From Saccharothrix espanaensis DSM 44229 (GTDB taxonomy: Bacteria; Actinomycetota; Actinomycetes; Mycobacteriales; Pseudonocardiaceae), in contig NC_019673.1 in NCBI RefSeq assembly GCF_000328705.1, positions 9,296,654 to 9,360,653 on the forward strand: 64,000 nt of DNA, read 5' to 3'. A program made the translations under genes and the position numbers. This document shows positions 44,784 to 52,258 of the stretch, in pieces (position 1 is the stretch's first letter; every line of letters starts with the position of its first letter). Under the pieces are notes generated by a model. It ran no database searches. It saw only the letters and a list, made by a program, of their open reading frames with translations, and was not told where the DNA came from.

Positions 44784-45017
44784 GTGCTGACGGTCGACGG
44801 CGAGGCACCCCGGTGGGTGAGGGTCGTCCTGCTGGCCCTGGCCGGCTGCGCACTCGTGGTGTGGGCGGTGGCCCGCCTGCGCGCCCGGCACCGGCCCACT
44901 CCCGCCACCGGTTCCGACACCGGATCCGACACCGGATCGGACACCGCACCCGGTGTGGTGTCCGGCCCGCGACCGGACACCGCACCCACCGCGTCCGGTA
45001 CTGCGCTGAACGGGTGA
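44784..45017 (+). CDS. Small membrane protein, start unclear, possibly frameshifted
   Basis: The frame reads LTVDGEAPRWVRVVLLALAGCALVVWAVARL, then a tail with GSDTGSDTGSDT repeats. In the same frame upstream, codons from ~44736 encode SLYLPLAAFLLAGS, a plausible first helix, but there is no normal start codon. An ATG with a good GAGAGGA ribosome-binding site sits at 44725 in another frame. A one-base loss in the C run just after it would explain this. The GTG at 44784 is only a formal start. Confidence 0.4.
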   Translation: MLTVDGEAPRWVRVVLLALAGCALVVWAVARLRARHRPTPATGSDTGSDTGSDTAPGVVSGPRPDTAPTASGTALNG

Positions 45018-45042
45018 CCGGAGCAACACGGGCGAGGGCCGA

Positions 45043-45058
45043 TACCCTCTGACCTGTG
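45043..45058 (+). promoter_or_regulatory. -10 element for a leaderless sigM transcript
   Basis: TACCCT (45043-45048) lies 7 nt before the GTG at 45056. No purine-rich site precedes the start. Confidence 0.5.
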
Positions 45059-45673
45059 ACCGCCGCAGCCAGCTCGGACGCAGACCTCATCGCGGCACAT
45101 GCCGCAGGCGACCCGCACGCGTTCTCGGAGTTGGTGAAACGGCACCGAGATCGGATGTGGGCGGTCGCGCTGCGCACGCTGCGCGACCCCGAAGAGGCCG
45201 CGGACGCGTTGCAGGAGGCGTTCATCTCCGCCTTCCGGGCCGCCGCCAGCTTCCGGGCCGAGTCGCAGGTGACCACCTGGCTGCACCGAATAGTGGTCAA
45301 CGCCTGCCTGGACCGGATGCGCCGGCGGCAGACCCGGCCGACCGTGCCGCTGCCCGAGGCCGGGCCCGGGGAGCCGGTCGCCCCCCGCGACGCGATGGCC
45401 GAGCGGGAGACCCGGCTGGTGGTCCAGGCGGCGCTCGCGGAGCTGCCGGAGGAGCAACGCGCCCCGATCGTGCTGGTCGACGTCGAGGGGTACTCGGTGG
45501 CCGAGACGGCCCAGCTCCTGGGGATCGCGGAGGGCACCGTGAAGTCGCGGTGCGCCCGCGGCCGGGCGAAGCTGGCCAAAGTTCTGGGGCACCTCCGGAA
45601 CCAGAGTGCAGATGCGAACGTCCCAGTGACCGATGTGCAGGTGCAACAGGGACGTCAGTTGGAGGAACGATGA
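45056..45673 (+). CDS. sigM: ECF RNA polymerase sigma factor SigM
   Basis: The 205-residue protein has sigma region 2 (FSELVKRHRDRMWAVALRTLRD, DALQEAFISAFRA, ~22-75) and region 4 (LPEEQRAPIVLVDVEGYSV, AETAQLLGIAEGTVKSR, ~128-185). Position upstream of an anti-sigma-like gene and trxB-trxA matches SigM of mycobacteria. Its TGA overlaps the ATG of the partner gene at 45670. Promoter targets cannot be read here. Confidence 0.92.
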   Translation: MTAAASSDADLIAAHAAGDPHAFSELVKRHRDRMWAVALRTLRDPEEAADALQEAFISAFRAAASFRAESQVTTWLHRIVVNACLDRMRRRQTRPTVPLPEAGPGEPVAPRDAMAERETRLVVQAALAELPEEQRAPIVLVDVEGYSVAETAQLLGIAEGTVKSRCARGRAKLAKVLGHLRNQSADANVPVTDVQVQQGRQLEER

Positions 45674-46416
45674 CCGGCAATGTGCGGCGCTCCGGGCCGC
45701 CGTGGTCCGTCGACCTGCTGGCCGATCTGCACGCCGGGGTGCTCGACCCGGGTAGCGAAGCCGAACTGCGGTCGGCGGTGGCCCGGGACCCCGAGGCCCA
45801 AGCCGTGCTGGACGCGCTCGACGCCACGCTGGAGGACCTGCGCGGCCTGCCGCCGATCCCGATGCCGAGGCACGTGGCCGACCGGATCGACGCCGCCCTC
45901 GCCGACGAGGCCAGGCCCGTCGCGCCGGTGGTCGACCTGGCCGCCAAGCGCCGCAAGAAGCAGGTCGGCTGGGGTGCGGGCCTGCTCGCGGCCGCCGCCG
46001 TGGCGGTCGGTGTCGTGGTGGTCTCCACCCAGGCCAACAACGCCGCGCCGCCGCCCGGCGACCAGGTGGCGCTGCCCAAGACCCAGCCGAACACGCCCGT
46101 CACCAACCCCGGGAACAGCGCTCCGCTCGCGGTCAAGGGCAACGACTTCGGCCCGGTCTTCGGCGACGTGCTCAAGGCGCAGAACTACGGCCCGCTGGAG
46201 AACCAGGACAAGCTCGCGGGCTGCCTCAAGGGCGGCGACATCGTCGGCTCGAAGCCGCTCGGCGTCAGCCCGATCACCCTCGACGGCCGGTCCGCGGTGA
46301 TGGCGATCCTGCCCGGCGGCAAGCCGGGAGCGTTCCAGATCGTGGTGCTCGACCCCGAGACGTGTGGTCCGGACAACCCCGAGGGCGTGCTCGCCAAGAG
46401 CAACATAACGCCGTAG
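45670..46416 (+). CDS. SigM-partner membrane protein (anti-sigma-like)
   Basis: The 248-residue protein has an N-terminal cytoplasmic region (~1-95, WSVDLLADLHAGVLDPGSEAELRSAV), one membrane helix (~102-122, VGWGAGLLAAAAVAVGVVVV) and an extracytoplasmic domain (~150-248). It starts within a GGAGGAACG context and overlaps sigM. Topology and position match the anti-SigM protein between sigM and trxB2 in mycobacteria. No zinc-binding HxxxCxxC motif is visible, so it is not a ZAS-type anti-sigma factor. Confidence 0.82.
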   Translation: MTGNVRRSGPPWSVDLLADLHAGVLDPGSEAELRSAVARDPEAQAVLDALDATLEDLRGLPPIPMPRHVADRIDAALADEARPVAPVVDLAAKRRKKQVGWGAGLLAAAAVAVGVVVVSTQANNAAPPPGDQVALPKTQPNTPVTNPGNSAPLAVKGNDFGPVFGDVLKAQNYGPLENQDKLAGCLKGGDIVGSKPLGVSPITLDGRSAVMAILPGGKPGAFQIVVLDPETCGPDNPEGVLAKSNITP

Positions 46417-46440
46417 TAGTGCACCTCACCACCTGGGCAA

Positions 46441-46466
46441 GGAATCACGGCACCCTACGATCCGTT
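46441..46466 (+). promoter_or_regulatory. SigR/SigH-type promoter of trxB-trxA
   Basis: GGAAT (46441-46445) and GTT (46464-46466) are separated by exactly 18 bp, the consensus for the thiol-oxidative-stress ECF sigma factors SigR (Streptomyces) and SigH (mycobacteria). It lies 46 bp before trxB. Confidence 0.75.
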
Positions 46467-46511
46467 GAAGGCAGTGCAGGCCATGCCTGTCACGACTAAC
46501 GGAGGTCGAGG

Positions 46512-47504
46512 GTGTCGGAAGTTCGGAACCTGATCGTCGTGGGATCGGGACCCGCCGGGTACACCGCCGCGGTCTACGCGGCGCGCGCGCAGCTCGAACC
46601 ACTGGTGTTCGAGGGCTCGCAGTACGGCGGCGCCCTGATGACCACGACCGAAGTCGAGAACTACCCCGGCTTCCGGGACGGCATCATGGGCCCCGACCTC
46701 ATGGAGCAGATGCGCGAGCAGGCCAAGCGCTTCGGCGCGGAGCTGCGCGCCGAGGACGTGGAGTCGGTGGAGCTGGCGGGCGAGGTCAAGTACGTCACCG
46801 CCAACGGCACCCGCTACGCGGCCAAGACCGTGGTGCTGGCCATGGGCGCGGCGGCCCGCTACCTGCACGTCCCCGGCGAGCAGGAGCTGCTCGGCCGCGG
46901 CGTGTCGGCGTGCGCGACCTGCGACGGCTTCTTCTTCCGCGACCAGGACATCGCCGTGGTCGGCGGCGGCGACTCCGCGATGGAGGAGGCGACGTTCCTG
47001 ACCCGGTTCGCCCGGTCGGTGACGATCATCCACCGCCGCGAGGAGTTCCGGTCGTCCCGGATCATGCTGGAGCGCGCGCGGAGCAACGAGAAGATCAAGT
47101 GGCTGCTCAACGCCGAGGTCGCCGAGGTGCTCGGCGAGGGCACCGTGTCCGGCGTGAAGGTCAAGGACACCCGGACGGGCGAGGTCACCGAGCACCCGTT
47201 CACCGGCTTCTTCGTCGCCATCGGCCACGACCCGCGCAGTGAGCTCGTGCGCGGCCAGGTCGACGTGGACGACGCCGGCTACGTCAAGGTCGAGGGCCAG
47301 ACGACCTACACGAACCTCCCCGGCGTGTTCGCCGCCGGGGACCTGGTGGACCACACCTACCGGCAGGCGATCACCGCCGCCGGTTCGGGCTGCTCCGCCG
47401 CGATCGACGCCGAGCGCTGGCTCGCCGAGCACGGCACCCCGGAGGCCGCGCTGGCCGCCGAGCACGTCGGCGGCGGCTACAGCGAGCCCGTCCCCACCAG
47501 CTAG
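46512..47504 (+). CDS. trxB: Thioredoxin reductase
   Basis: The 330-residue flavoprotein uses NADPH to reduce thioredoxin. The FAD site VVGSGPAGYTAAVYAARA is at the N-terminus, the redox pair C134-C137 is in VSACATCDGFFF, and the NADPH site is VVGGGDSAMEEATFL. The C-terminal GVFAAGDLVDHTYRQAITAAGSG is typical. The GTG start follows GGAGG closely. It is followed 26 bp later by its substrate gene, trxA. Confidence 0.97.
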   Translation: MSEVRNLIVVGSGPAGYTAAVYAARAQLEPLVFEGSQYGGALMTTTEVENYPGFRDGIMGPDLMEQMREQAKRFGAELRAEDVESVELAGEVKYVTANGTRYAAKTVVLAMGAAARYLHVPGEQELLGRGVSACATCDGFFFRDQDIAVVGGGDSAMEEATFLTRFARSVTIIHRREEFRSSRIMLERARSNEKIKWLLNAEVAEVLGEGTVSGVKVKDTRTGEVTEHPFTGFFVAIGHDPRSELVRGQVDVDDAGYVKVEGQTTYTNLPGVFAAGDLVDHTYRQAITAAGSGCSAAIDAERWLAEHGTPEAALAAEHVGGGYSEPVPTS

Positions 47505-47530
47505 ACCCCTTCCGGACAGAGGAGAACAAC

Positions 47531-47860
47531 ATGGCAGGCGCCACCGTGCCGGTGACGAAGGACACGTTCTTCGAGAACGTGCTCCAGAGCGAGAAGCCGG
47601 TCCTGGTCGACTTCTGGGCCACCTGGTGCGGCCCGTGCAAGATGGTCGCCCCGGTGCTGGAGGAGATCGCGGCCGAGCACGCCGAGAAGATCACCGTGGC
47701 GAAGCTCGACATCGACGCCAACCCGTCGATCGCGCGGGACTACCAGATCATGTCGGTGCCGACCATGATCCTGTTCCAGGGCGGCAAGCCGGTGAAGCAG
47801 ATCGTGGGCGCGAAGCCGAAGGCGGCGCTGCTCAACGACCTGTCCGACGTTCTCGCCTGA
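47531..47860 (+). CDS. trxA: Thioredoxin
   Basis: The 109-residue thioredoxin has the active site WCGPC (C33, C36) within LVDFWATWCGPCKMVAP and the cis-proline loop IMSVPTMILFQGG. AGAGGAGAA precedes the ATG. It forms an operon with trxB behind a SigR-type promoter and ends at a strong terminator. Confidence 0.97.
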   Translation: MAGATVPVTKDTFFENVLQSEKPVLVDFWATWCGPCKMVAPVLEEIAAEHAEKITVAKLDIDANPSIARDYQIMSVPTMILFQGGKPVKQIVGAKPKAALLNDLSDVLA

Positions 47861-47871
47861 GTGCAACCCGG

Positions 47872-47917
47872 AGCGTGACCCGTCCGTCCAACGAAGGACG
47901 GACGGGTCACGCTTTTT
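47872..47917 (+). terminator. Rho-independent terminator of trxB-trxA
   Basis: A perfect 18-bp stem (47872-47889 with 47896-47913) and a 6-nt loop are followed by TTTTCG. It is the strongest classical terminator in the window. Confidence 0.92.
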
Positions 47918-48030
47918 CGTGCGGGTAACCACTCCCCGTAGCCCAACGTGGGTCATCCGTTCAGGCAAGGCACAATGAGGCGTCAACCGGCGCGTCGACG
48001 GACGTCGGCGCCATAGTGAACGAGGGGTAC

Positions 48031-49173
48031 ATGCCGCTACTCCGCCGCGGGGATTTCGGTCCGGACGTCGCCGAGGTCAGGGCCACGCTGACCGGGCTCG
48101 GGTTGCTGTCCGATCCGCAGCCGTCGCAGGTGTTCGACCTCCCGGTCGAGCACGCCGTGCGCGCGTTCCAGCAGCGGCGGGGTCTCATCACCGACGGCAT
48201 CGTCGGCCCGGCCACGTACCGCGCGCTGCGCGACGCCACGTTCCGCCTGGGCGACCGCCCACTGGCGTTCCTGATGTCCCAGCCGGTCACCGGTGACGAC
48301 GTGTTCGCGCTCCAGGAGCGCCTGCTGGAGCTGGGGTACGACGCCGGGCGCGCGAACGGCGAGTTCGGCCAGCAGACCGAGCAGGCCCTGCGGAGCTTCC
48401 AGCGGGACTACGGGCTCATCAGCGACGGGATGTGCGGTCCCGACACGGTGCGGGCGCTGCGCCAGCTCCAGCCCAAGGTGCGCGGCGGCAGACCGGTGTT
48501 CCTGCGCGAGCAGGAGCGGGTCCGCAAGGCCGGCCCGAGGCTGTCGGGCAAGCGGATCATCATCGACCCGGGCCACGGCGGACCGGACCGCGGTGTCGTG
48601 GTCGACGGCGTGTCCGAGGCCGACGTGATGCTCGACCTGGCCAGGCTGCTGGAAGGCAAGATGGCCGCGACCGGCATGGAGGCCCTGCTCACCCGGGGCC
48701 CCAACAACTGCCCGGACGAGGGCCAGCGGGCGAAGTTCGCCAACGAGGCCGGCGCCGACCTGATCCTGTCGCTGCACAGCGACGCGAACCCGTCCACGGT
48801 GGCCGCGGGCGTGGCGAGCTTCCACTTCGGGACCGGCAACGGCACGTCGTCCACGGTCGGCGAGGCCCTGGCGGGCTTCATCCAGCGCGAGATCGTGGCC
48901 CGGACGGGCATGCACGACTGCCGGACGCACCCGAAGACGTGGGACATGCTGCGGATGACGAGGTGCACGGCGGTGCGCGTTGAAGTCGGCTACCTGACCA
49001 ACCCGGAAGACCGGGCGAGGCTCGCGAACCCGTCGTTCCGGGACGTGGTGGCCGAGGGCATCCTGGTCGCCGTGAAGCGGCTGTACCTGCTGGGCAAGGA
49101 CGACCAGCCGACCGGCACGTTCACCCTGGACGACCTGATGCGCCACGAGTTGACCACCGGGCAAGCCCGCTGA
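48031..49173 (+). CDS. cwlM: CwlM-like protein: two peptidoglycan-binding domains and an Amidase_3 domain
   Basis: The 380-residue protein has two peptidoglycan-binding repeats (AVRAFQQRRGLITDGIVGPATY ~42-63; ALRSFQRDYGLISDGMCGPDT ~119-139) and an N-acetylmuramoyl-L-alanine amidase domain (~170-360). The zinc ligands are intact at H182 (DPGHGG), E196 (VSEADV) and H249 (LSLHSDAN), with catalytic E318 (VEVGYLTN). Mycobacterial CwlM, which regulates MurA, lacks the histidines. No signal peptide is seen. The C-terminal LYLLGKDDQPTGTFTLDDLM matches CwlM. The ATG at 48031, with GAGGGG upstream, is preferred to the GTG at 48016. Confidence 0.9.
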   Translation: MPLLRRGDFGPDVAEVRATLTGLGLLSDPQPSQVFDLPVEHAVRAFQQRRGLITDGIVGPATYRALRDATFRLGDRPLAFLMSQPVTGDDVFALQERLLELGYDAGRANGEFGQQTEQALRSFQRDYGLISDGMCGPDTVRALRQLQPKVRGGRPVFLREQERVRKAGPRLSGKRIIIDPGHGGPDRGVVVDGVSEADVMLDLARLLEGKMAATGMEALLTRGPNNCPDEGQRAKFANEAGADLILSLHSDANPSTVAAGVASFHFGTGNGTSSTVGEALAGFIQREIVARTGMHDCRTHPKTWDMLRMTRCTAVRVEVGYLTNPEDRARLANPSFRDVVAEGILVAVKRLYLLGKDDQPTGTFTLDDLMRHELTTGQAR

Positions 49174-49248
49174 CCACCCGATCCGTTGGGGTGGATTCCC
49201 CCTCTGATCAGGCATAACGCGCTGGTGGACCCACTAGCGTCGACCGCC

Positions 49249-50136
49249 ATGGCAACGGAACGCACCACCACCGTCCGCAGTCGTGAGCTGGGTGCGGAAC
49301 TCCGCGACGCCCGCACCCGGGTCGAGTTGAGGGCGGACAAGCTGTCGAAGTCGCTGGGCTGGTCGGCGAGCAAGGTCAGCAGGCTCGAACACGGCCAACG
49401 AGGAGCCAGCGACTTCGACCTCGGCGCCCTCCTCGGCCGCCTGGAAGTAGACGCCGCCAGCCGCACCCGCATCCACAAGCTGATCGGGGAGCAGGACCTC
49501 GGGTACTTCCTCCGCGCGCACGACGGGCGGATAGCGGACAGCCTGACCTGCTTGATCATCCACGAGCGGGCGGCGCTCACCATGTCCAAGTACGAGCCGA
49601 TGCTGGTGCCCGGCCTCCTCCAGACCGAGTCCTACGCCCGCACCATCCTCGAAATGAACCAGCACCCGCCGGAGGTCGTCCGGGAGCAGGTGCCGGCGCG
49701 GCTCACCCGCCAGTCGGTGCTGACCGGTCCGGACGCCCCCGCCGCCGAGTTCTTCATCCACGAGAACTGCCTGCGCGACCGGATCGGCACCAACCAGGTC
49801 ATGCACGACCAGGTGATGCGGCTGTACTTCATGTGCAACTGGACGAGGCTCGCGCTCCGCGTGATCCCGCTGTCCGCAGGCGGCCACCCGGCGCTGTCCC
49901 ACTCGTTCAACCTGATGACCTTCAAGCCGCCGGTGGGCCCGGTGGCGTACTGCGAGACTGACGTCGCCACGGTGTTCGTCGAAGAACCGACGGCGGTCAA
50001 GACCTACCAGCGCAAGCAGCAGGTCCTCGCCGGGCTGGCGCTCGATGCGGAACAATCACGGTCGGTGTTCGCCCGGTGGGCGGACTTCTACGACCGTCGA
50101 GAGGACCGCGATGCCGAGGGCGCTGGCTTGGCGTAA
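49249..50136 (+). CDS. XRE-family regulator with DUF5753 domain (cassette 3)
   Basis: The 295-residue protein has a helix-turn-helix at ~12-65 (DKLSKSLGWSASKVSRLEHG) and a DUF5753 domain from ~100 (YEPMLVPGLLQTESYARTILE; LRVIPLSAGGHPALSHSF). The ATG at 49249 has TAGCGT 8 nt upstream and no clear ribosome-binding site, so it may be leaderless; the upstream in-frame start at 49186 is rejected. Unlike cassettes 1 and 2, no divergent small gene is present because cwlM ends 75 bp upstream. Confidence 0.9.
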   Translation: MATERTTTVRSRELGAELRDARTRVELRADKLSKSLGWSASKVSRLEHGQRGASDFDLGALLGRLEVDAASRTRIHKLIGEQDLGYFLRAHDGRIADSLTCLIIHERAALTMSKYEPMLVPGLLQTESYARTILEMNQHPPEVVREQVPARLTRQSVLTGPDAPAAEFFIHENCLRDRIGTNQVMHDQVMRLYFMCNWTRLALRVIPLSAGGHPALSHSFNLMTFKPPVGPVAYCETDVATVFVEEPTAVKTYQRKQQVLAGLALDAEQSRSVFARWADFYDRREDRDAEGAGLA

Positions 50137-50290
50137 GAGCAGCTACAGCGGTGGCGCGAACACCGACTGCGTGGAGATCGCCTCCACGGGGTCCCGCATG
50201 GCCGTCCGCGACTCCAAGAACCCCACCGGTCCGGTGATCGCTTTCCCCGTGGTCAAGTGGCAGGCGTTCGTGGCCGCCCGACGCGCCTGA
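50111..50290 (+). CDS. DUF397 protein (cassette 3)
   Basis: The 59-residue protein has the DUF397 pattern (LAWRKSSYSGGANTDCVEIAS; MAVRDSKNPTGPVIAFP). The ATG at 50111 follows GAGGACC and overlaps the last 26 bp of the XRE gene in another frame, so the two are tightly coupled. The RloA-like ATPase starts ~90 bp downstream in the same direction. Confidence 0.87.
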   Translation: MPRALAWRKSSYSGGANTDCVEIASTGSRMAVRDSKNPTGPVIAFPVVKWQAFVAARRA

Positions 50291-50378
50291 CAGCGTCCAA
50301 GCAGTCGACAACTGGCCGTTCTCGTCCATACTTGACGAGAATGAGCCTCTGACTGCGCTCGTGATGGAGAGGACCGCC

Positions 50379-51620
50379 GTGCTGATCCGGTTCGAGGTGG
50401 CGAACTTCCGCTCGATCCTGGACCCGGTCGAACTCTCCATGGTCGCCGTCGACCGCGACCGCCCGGAAGCACGCCCGGTGTCGAACCTCGGCGAGAGCCT
50501 GCTCCCGGTGGCCGCGATCTTCGGCCCCAACGCCTCGGGCAAGTCCAACGTCATCGCCGCGCTGCACTGGCTCACGACCGCCGTCGCTGACTCACTGCGG
50601 TTCTGGGACGACGGCATTCCGGTCGAGCCCTTCGCCTTCGCCGACGGCCCCGAACGCACGTCCGAGTTCACCATCGAGTTGGTCATCTCCGGGGTCCGGT
50701 TCGAGTACGTGGTCGAGATCGACCGTGAACGGGTGCACTACGAGGGCCTGTTCCACTACCCGGAGAAGAAGCGCAGACGGATCTTCGAGCGCGTGGGAGA
50801 CGAACTCAAGCTCCAACGCGGCCTCGGGGCCTTGTCCGGAACGCGTGAGCTCCTGACGCCTCGCACGCTGGCGCTCTCCATCGCCCGCAGATTCGACGAA
50901 TCACCGGTATATGACTTCGTTGTCGCGCTGCTCGGTATCCAGGCCCGTGGACTCCGACGACATGACCGACGATTCGTCGCGCGCGGGCACCATCCGACCT
51001 CCTTGTGGTTCGACGGGGAGTCCACCTCTGATGAGGACCGCACACAGGCTCTGGCCATGCTGCGAATGGCCGACCTGGGTATCGATGACGTGGTGATCGA
51101 AACCTCGGTCCACCGGCCGTTCCCTGACAGCGGGAGGGGCACCGCCACGGTCCGACAGCAGACTCGGCTGGTGCACCGCACCCGACACGGGAGTTTGCCG
51201 TTCGAACTGCACGACGAGTCCGAAGGCACCCGAACCTGGTACAGCCTCATCGGCCCTGTCCTGACGACCCTCCGCCACGGCTCGCTGCTGCTGTTCGATG
51301 AGCTGGACGCGAGCCTGCACCCCACCCTCTCCGCTCAGCTCATCGACCTCTTCCACGACCCGGCGACCAACCCGAAGGGCGCGCAGTTGGTCTTCACCTC
51401 GCACGACACCAGCCTGCTCAACCACCTGAACCGCGACGAGGTGTGGCTGACCGAGAAGTCCACCACCGGCGCTACCAGGCTGGGGGCGCTGGCCGAGTTC
51501 GCCGGTGAGCGCGTCCGCAAGTCACAGAACCTCGAAACCGCCTACCTGCACGGACGCTTCGGCGCGCTGCCGGACGTCGACCGCACCGAGGTGCTCCGCG
51601 CACTGGGACTGATCGGCTGA
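50379..51620 (+). CDS. AAA/ABC-type ATPase, RloA-like
   Basis: The 413-residue protein starts with LIRFEVANFRSILDPVEL, typical of AAA15/OLD-like ATPases. Walker A is GPNASGKS (residues 49-56), Walker B is SLLLFDELDASLHP near residue 310, and the switch histidine is in LVFTSHDTSLLNH. No nuclease domain is fused. The GTG at 50379 is chosen because GGAGAGG lies 6 nt upstream. The following gene is RloB-like. Some stretches (for example 50900-50935) use AT-richer codons than neighbours, suggesting transfer. Confidence 0.85.
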   Translation: MLIRFEVANFRSILDPVELSMVAVDRDRPEARPVSNLGESLLPVAAIFGPNASGKSNVIAALHWLTTAVADSLRFWDDGIPVEPFAFADGPERTSEFTIELVISGVRFEYVVEIDRERVHYEGLFHYPEKKRRRIFERVGDELKLQRGLGALSGTRELLTPRTLALSIARRFDESPVYDFVVALLGIQARGLRRHDRRFVARGHHPTSLWFDGESTSDEDRTQALAMLRMADLGIDDVVIETSVHRPFPDSGRGTATVRQQTRLVHRTRHGSLPFELHDESEGTRTWYSLIGPVLTTLRHGSLLLFDELDASLHPTLSAQLIDLFHDPATNPKGAQLVFTSHDTSLLNHLNRDEVWLTEKSTTGATRLGALAEFAGERVRKSQNLETAYLHGRFGALPDVDRTEVLRALGLIG

Positions 51621-51622
51621 CC

Positions 51623-52258
51623 ATGAGCCCCAGGAGGACCGGCGGCAAGGACCTGCGCCGCAAGATCGCCACCCGCCCGGAACGCAAGACCATCGTCGTC
51701 TTCTGCGAGGGCATCGCGTCCGAGCCCGACTACATCAACGGCCTCAAGCGCTTGTCCGAGGTCAAGGGCAACACGGCGATCAACGTCGAGATCGACCCCG
51801 ACTCCGGGGTGCCGCTCACACTGGTGAACCTGGCCATCGCACGGTCCGCCGACAGAGAAGTCGACGAGTGCTGGTGCGTCTTCGACGTCGAGTGGCCCCA
51901 GCACCACCCCAACCTCCGCCAGGCGATCAGCTTGGCGCGGGAGCACGGCATTCGGCTGGCGATCTCCAACCCGTGCTTCGAACTGTGGCTGGCCCTGCAC
52001 TTCCAGGACTGCACGGCCCACCAGAACACCGACGTCGCCGAGCGGCACAGCCGGAGGCTCGACGGCCGCAGCGGCAAGCGGATCGACGCCGCCAAGTACA
52101 TGCCGCTGCGCGGAAAGGCTGCCGAACGGGCTGCGGCCCTGGCTCAACGCCATGAGCGCGACGAGACCGAATGCCCGCACGACAACCCGTCTTCCGGCAT
52201 GTACGAGCTGCTGGCGGCGATCGAGCCCAAGGCTCAGACGAGCACCACGAACAGGTAG
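51623..52258 (+). CDS. RloB-like protein
   Basis: The 211-residue protein begins with a basic N-terminus and then VVFCEGIASEPDYINGL. E29 and the later DxE of CVFDVEWPQHHPN (D88, E90) form a TOPRIM-like acidic set. SNPCFELWLALHF (~120) is the most diagnostic RloB segment. It lies 2 bp after the ATPase stop, as RloA-RloB pairs do in restriction-linked loci. A nuclease role in phage defence is inferred. Its 3' end overlaps the convergent ydcF-like gene by 25 bp. Confidence 0.85.
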   Translation: MSPRRTGGKDLRRKIATRPERKTIVVFCEGIASEPDYINGLKRLSEVKGNTAINVEIDPDSGVPLTLVNLAIARSADREVDECWCVFDVEWPQHHPNLRQAISLAREHGIRLAISNPCFELWLALHFQDCTAHQNTDVAERHSRRLDGRSGKRIDAAKYMPLRGKAAERAAALAQRHERDETECPHDNPSSGMYELLAAIEPKAQTSTTNR

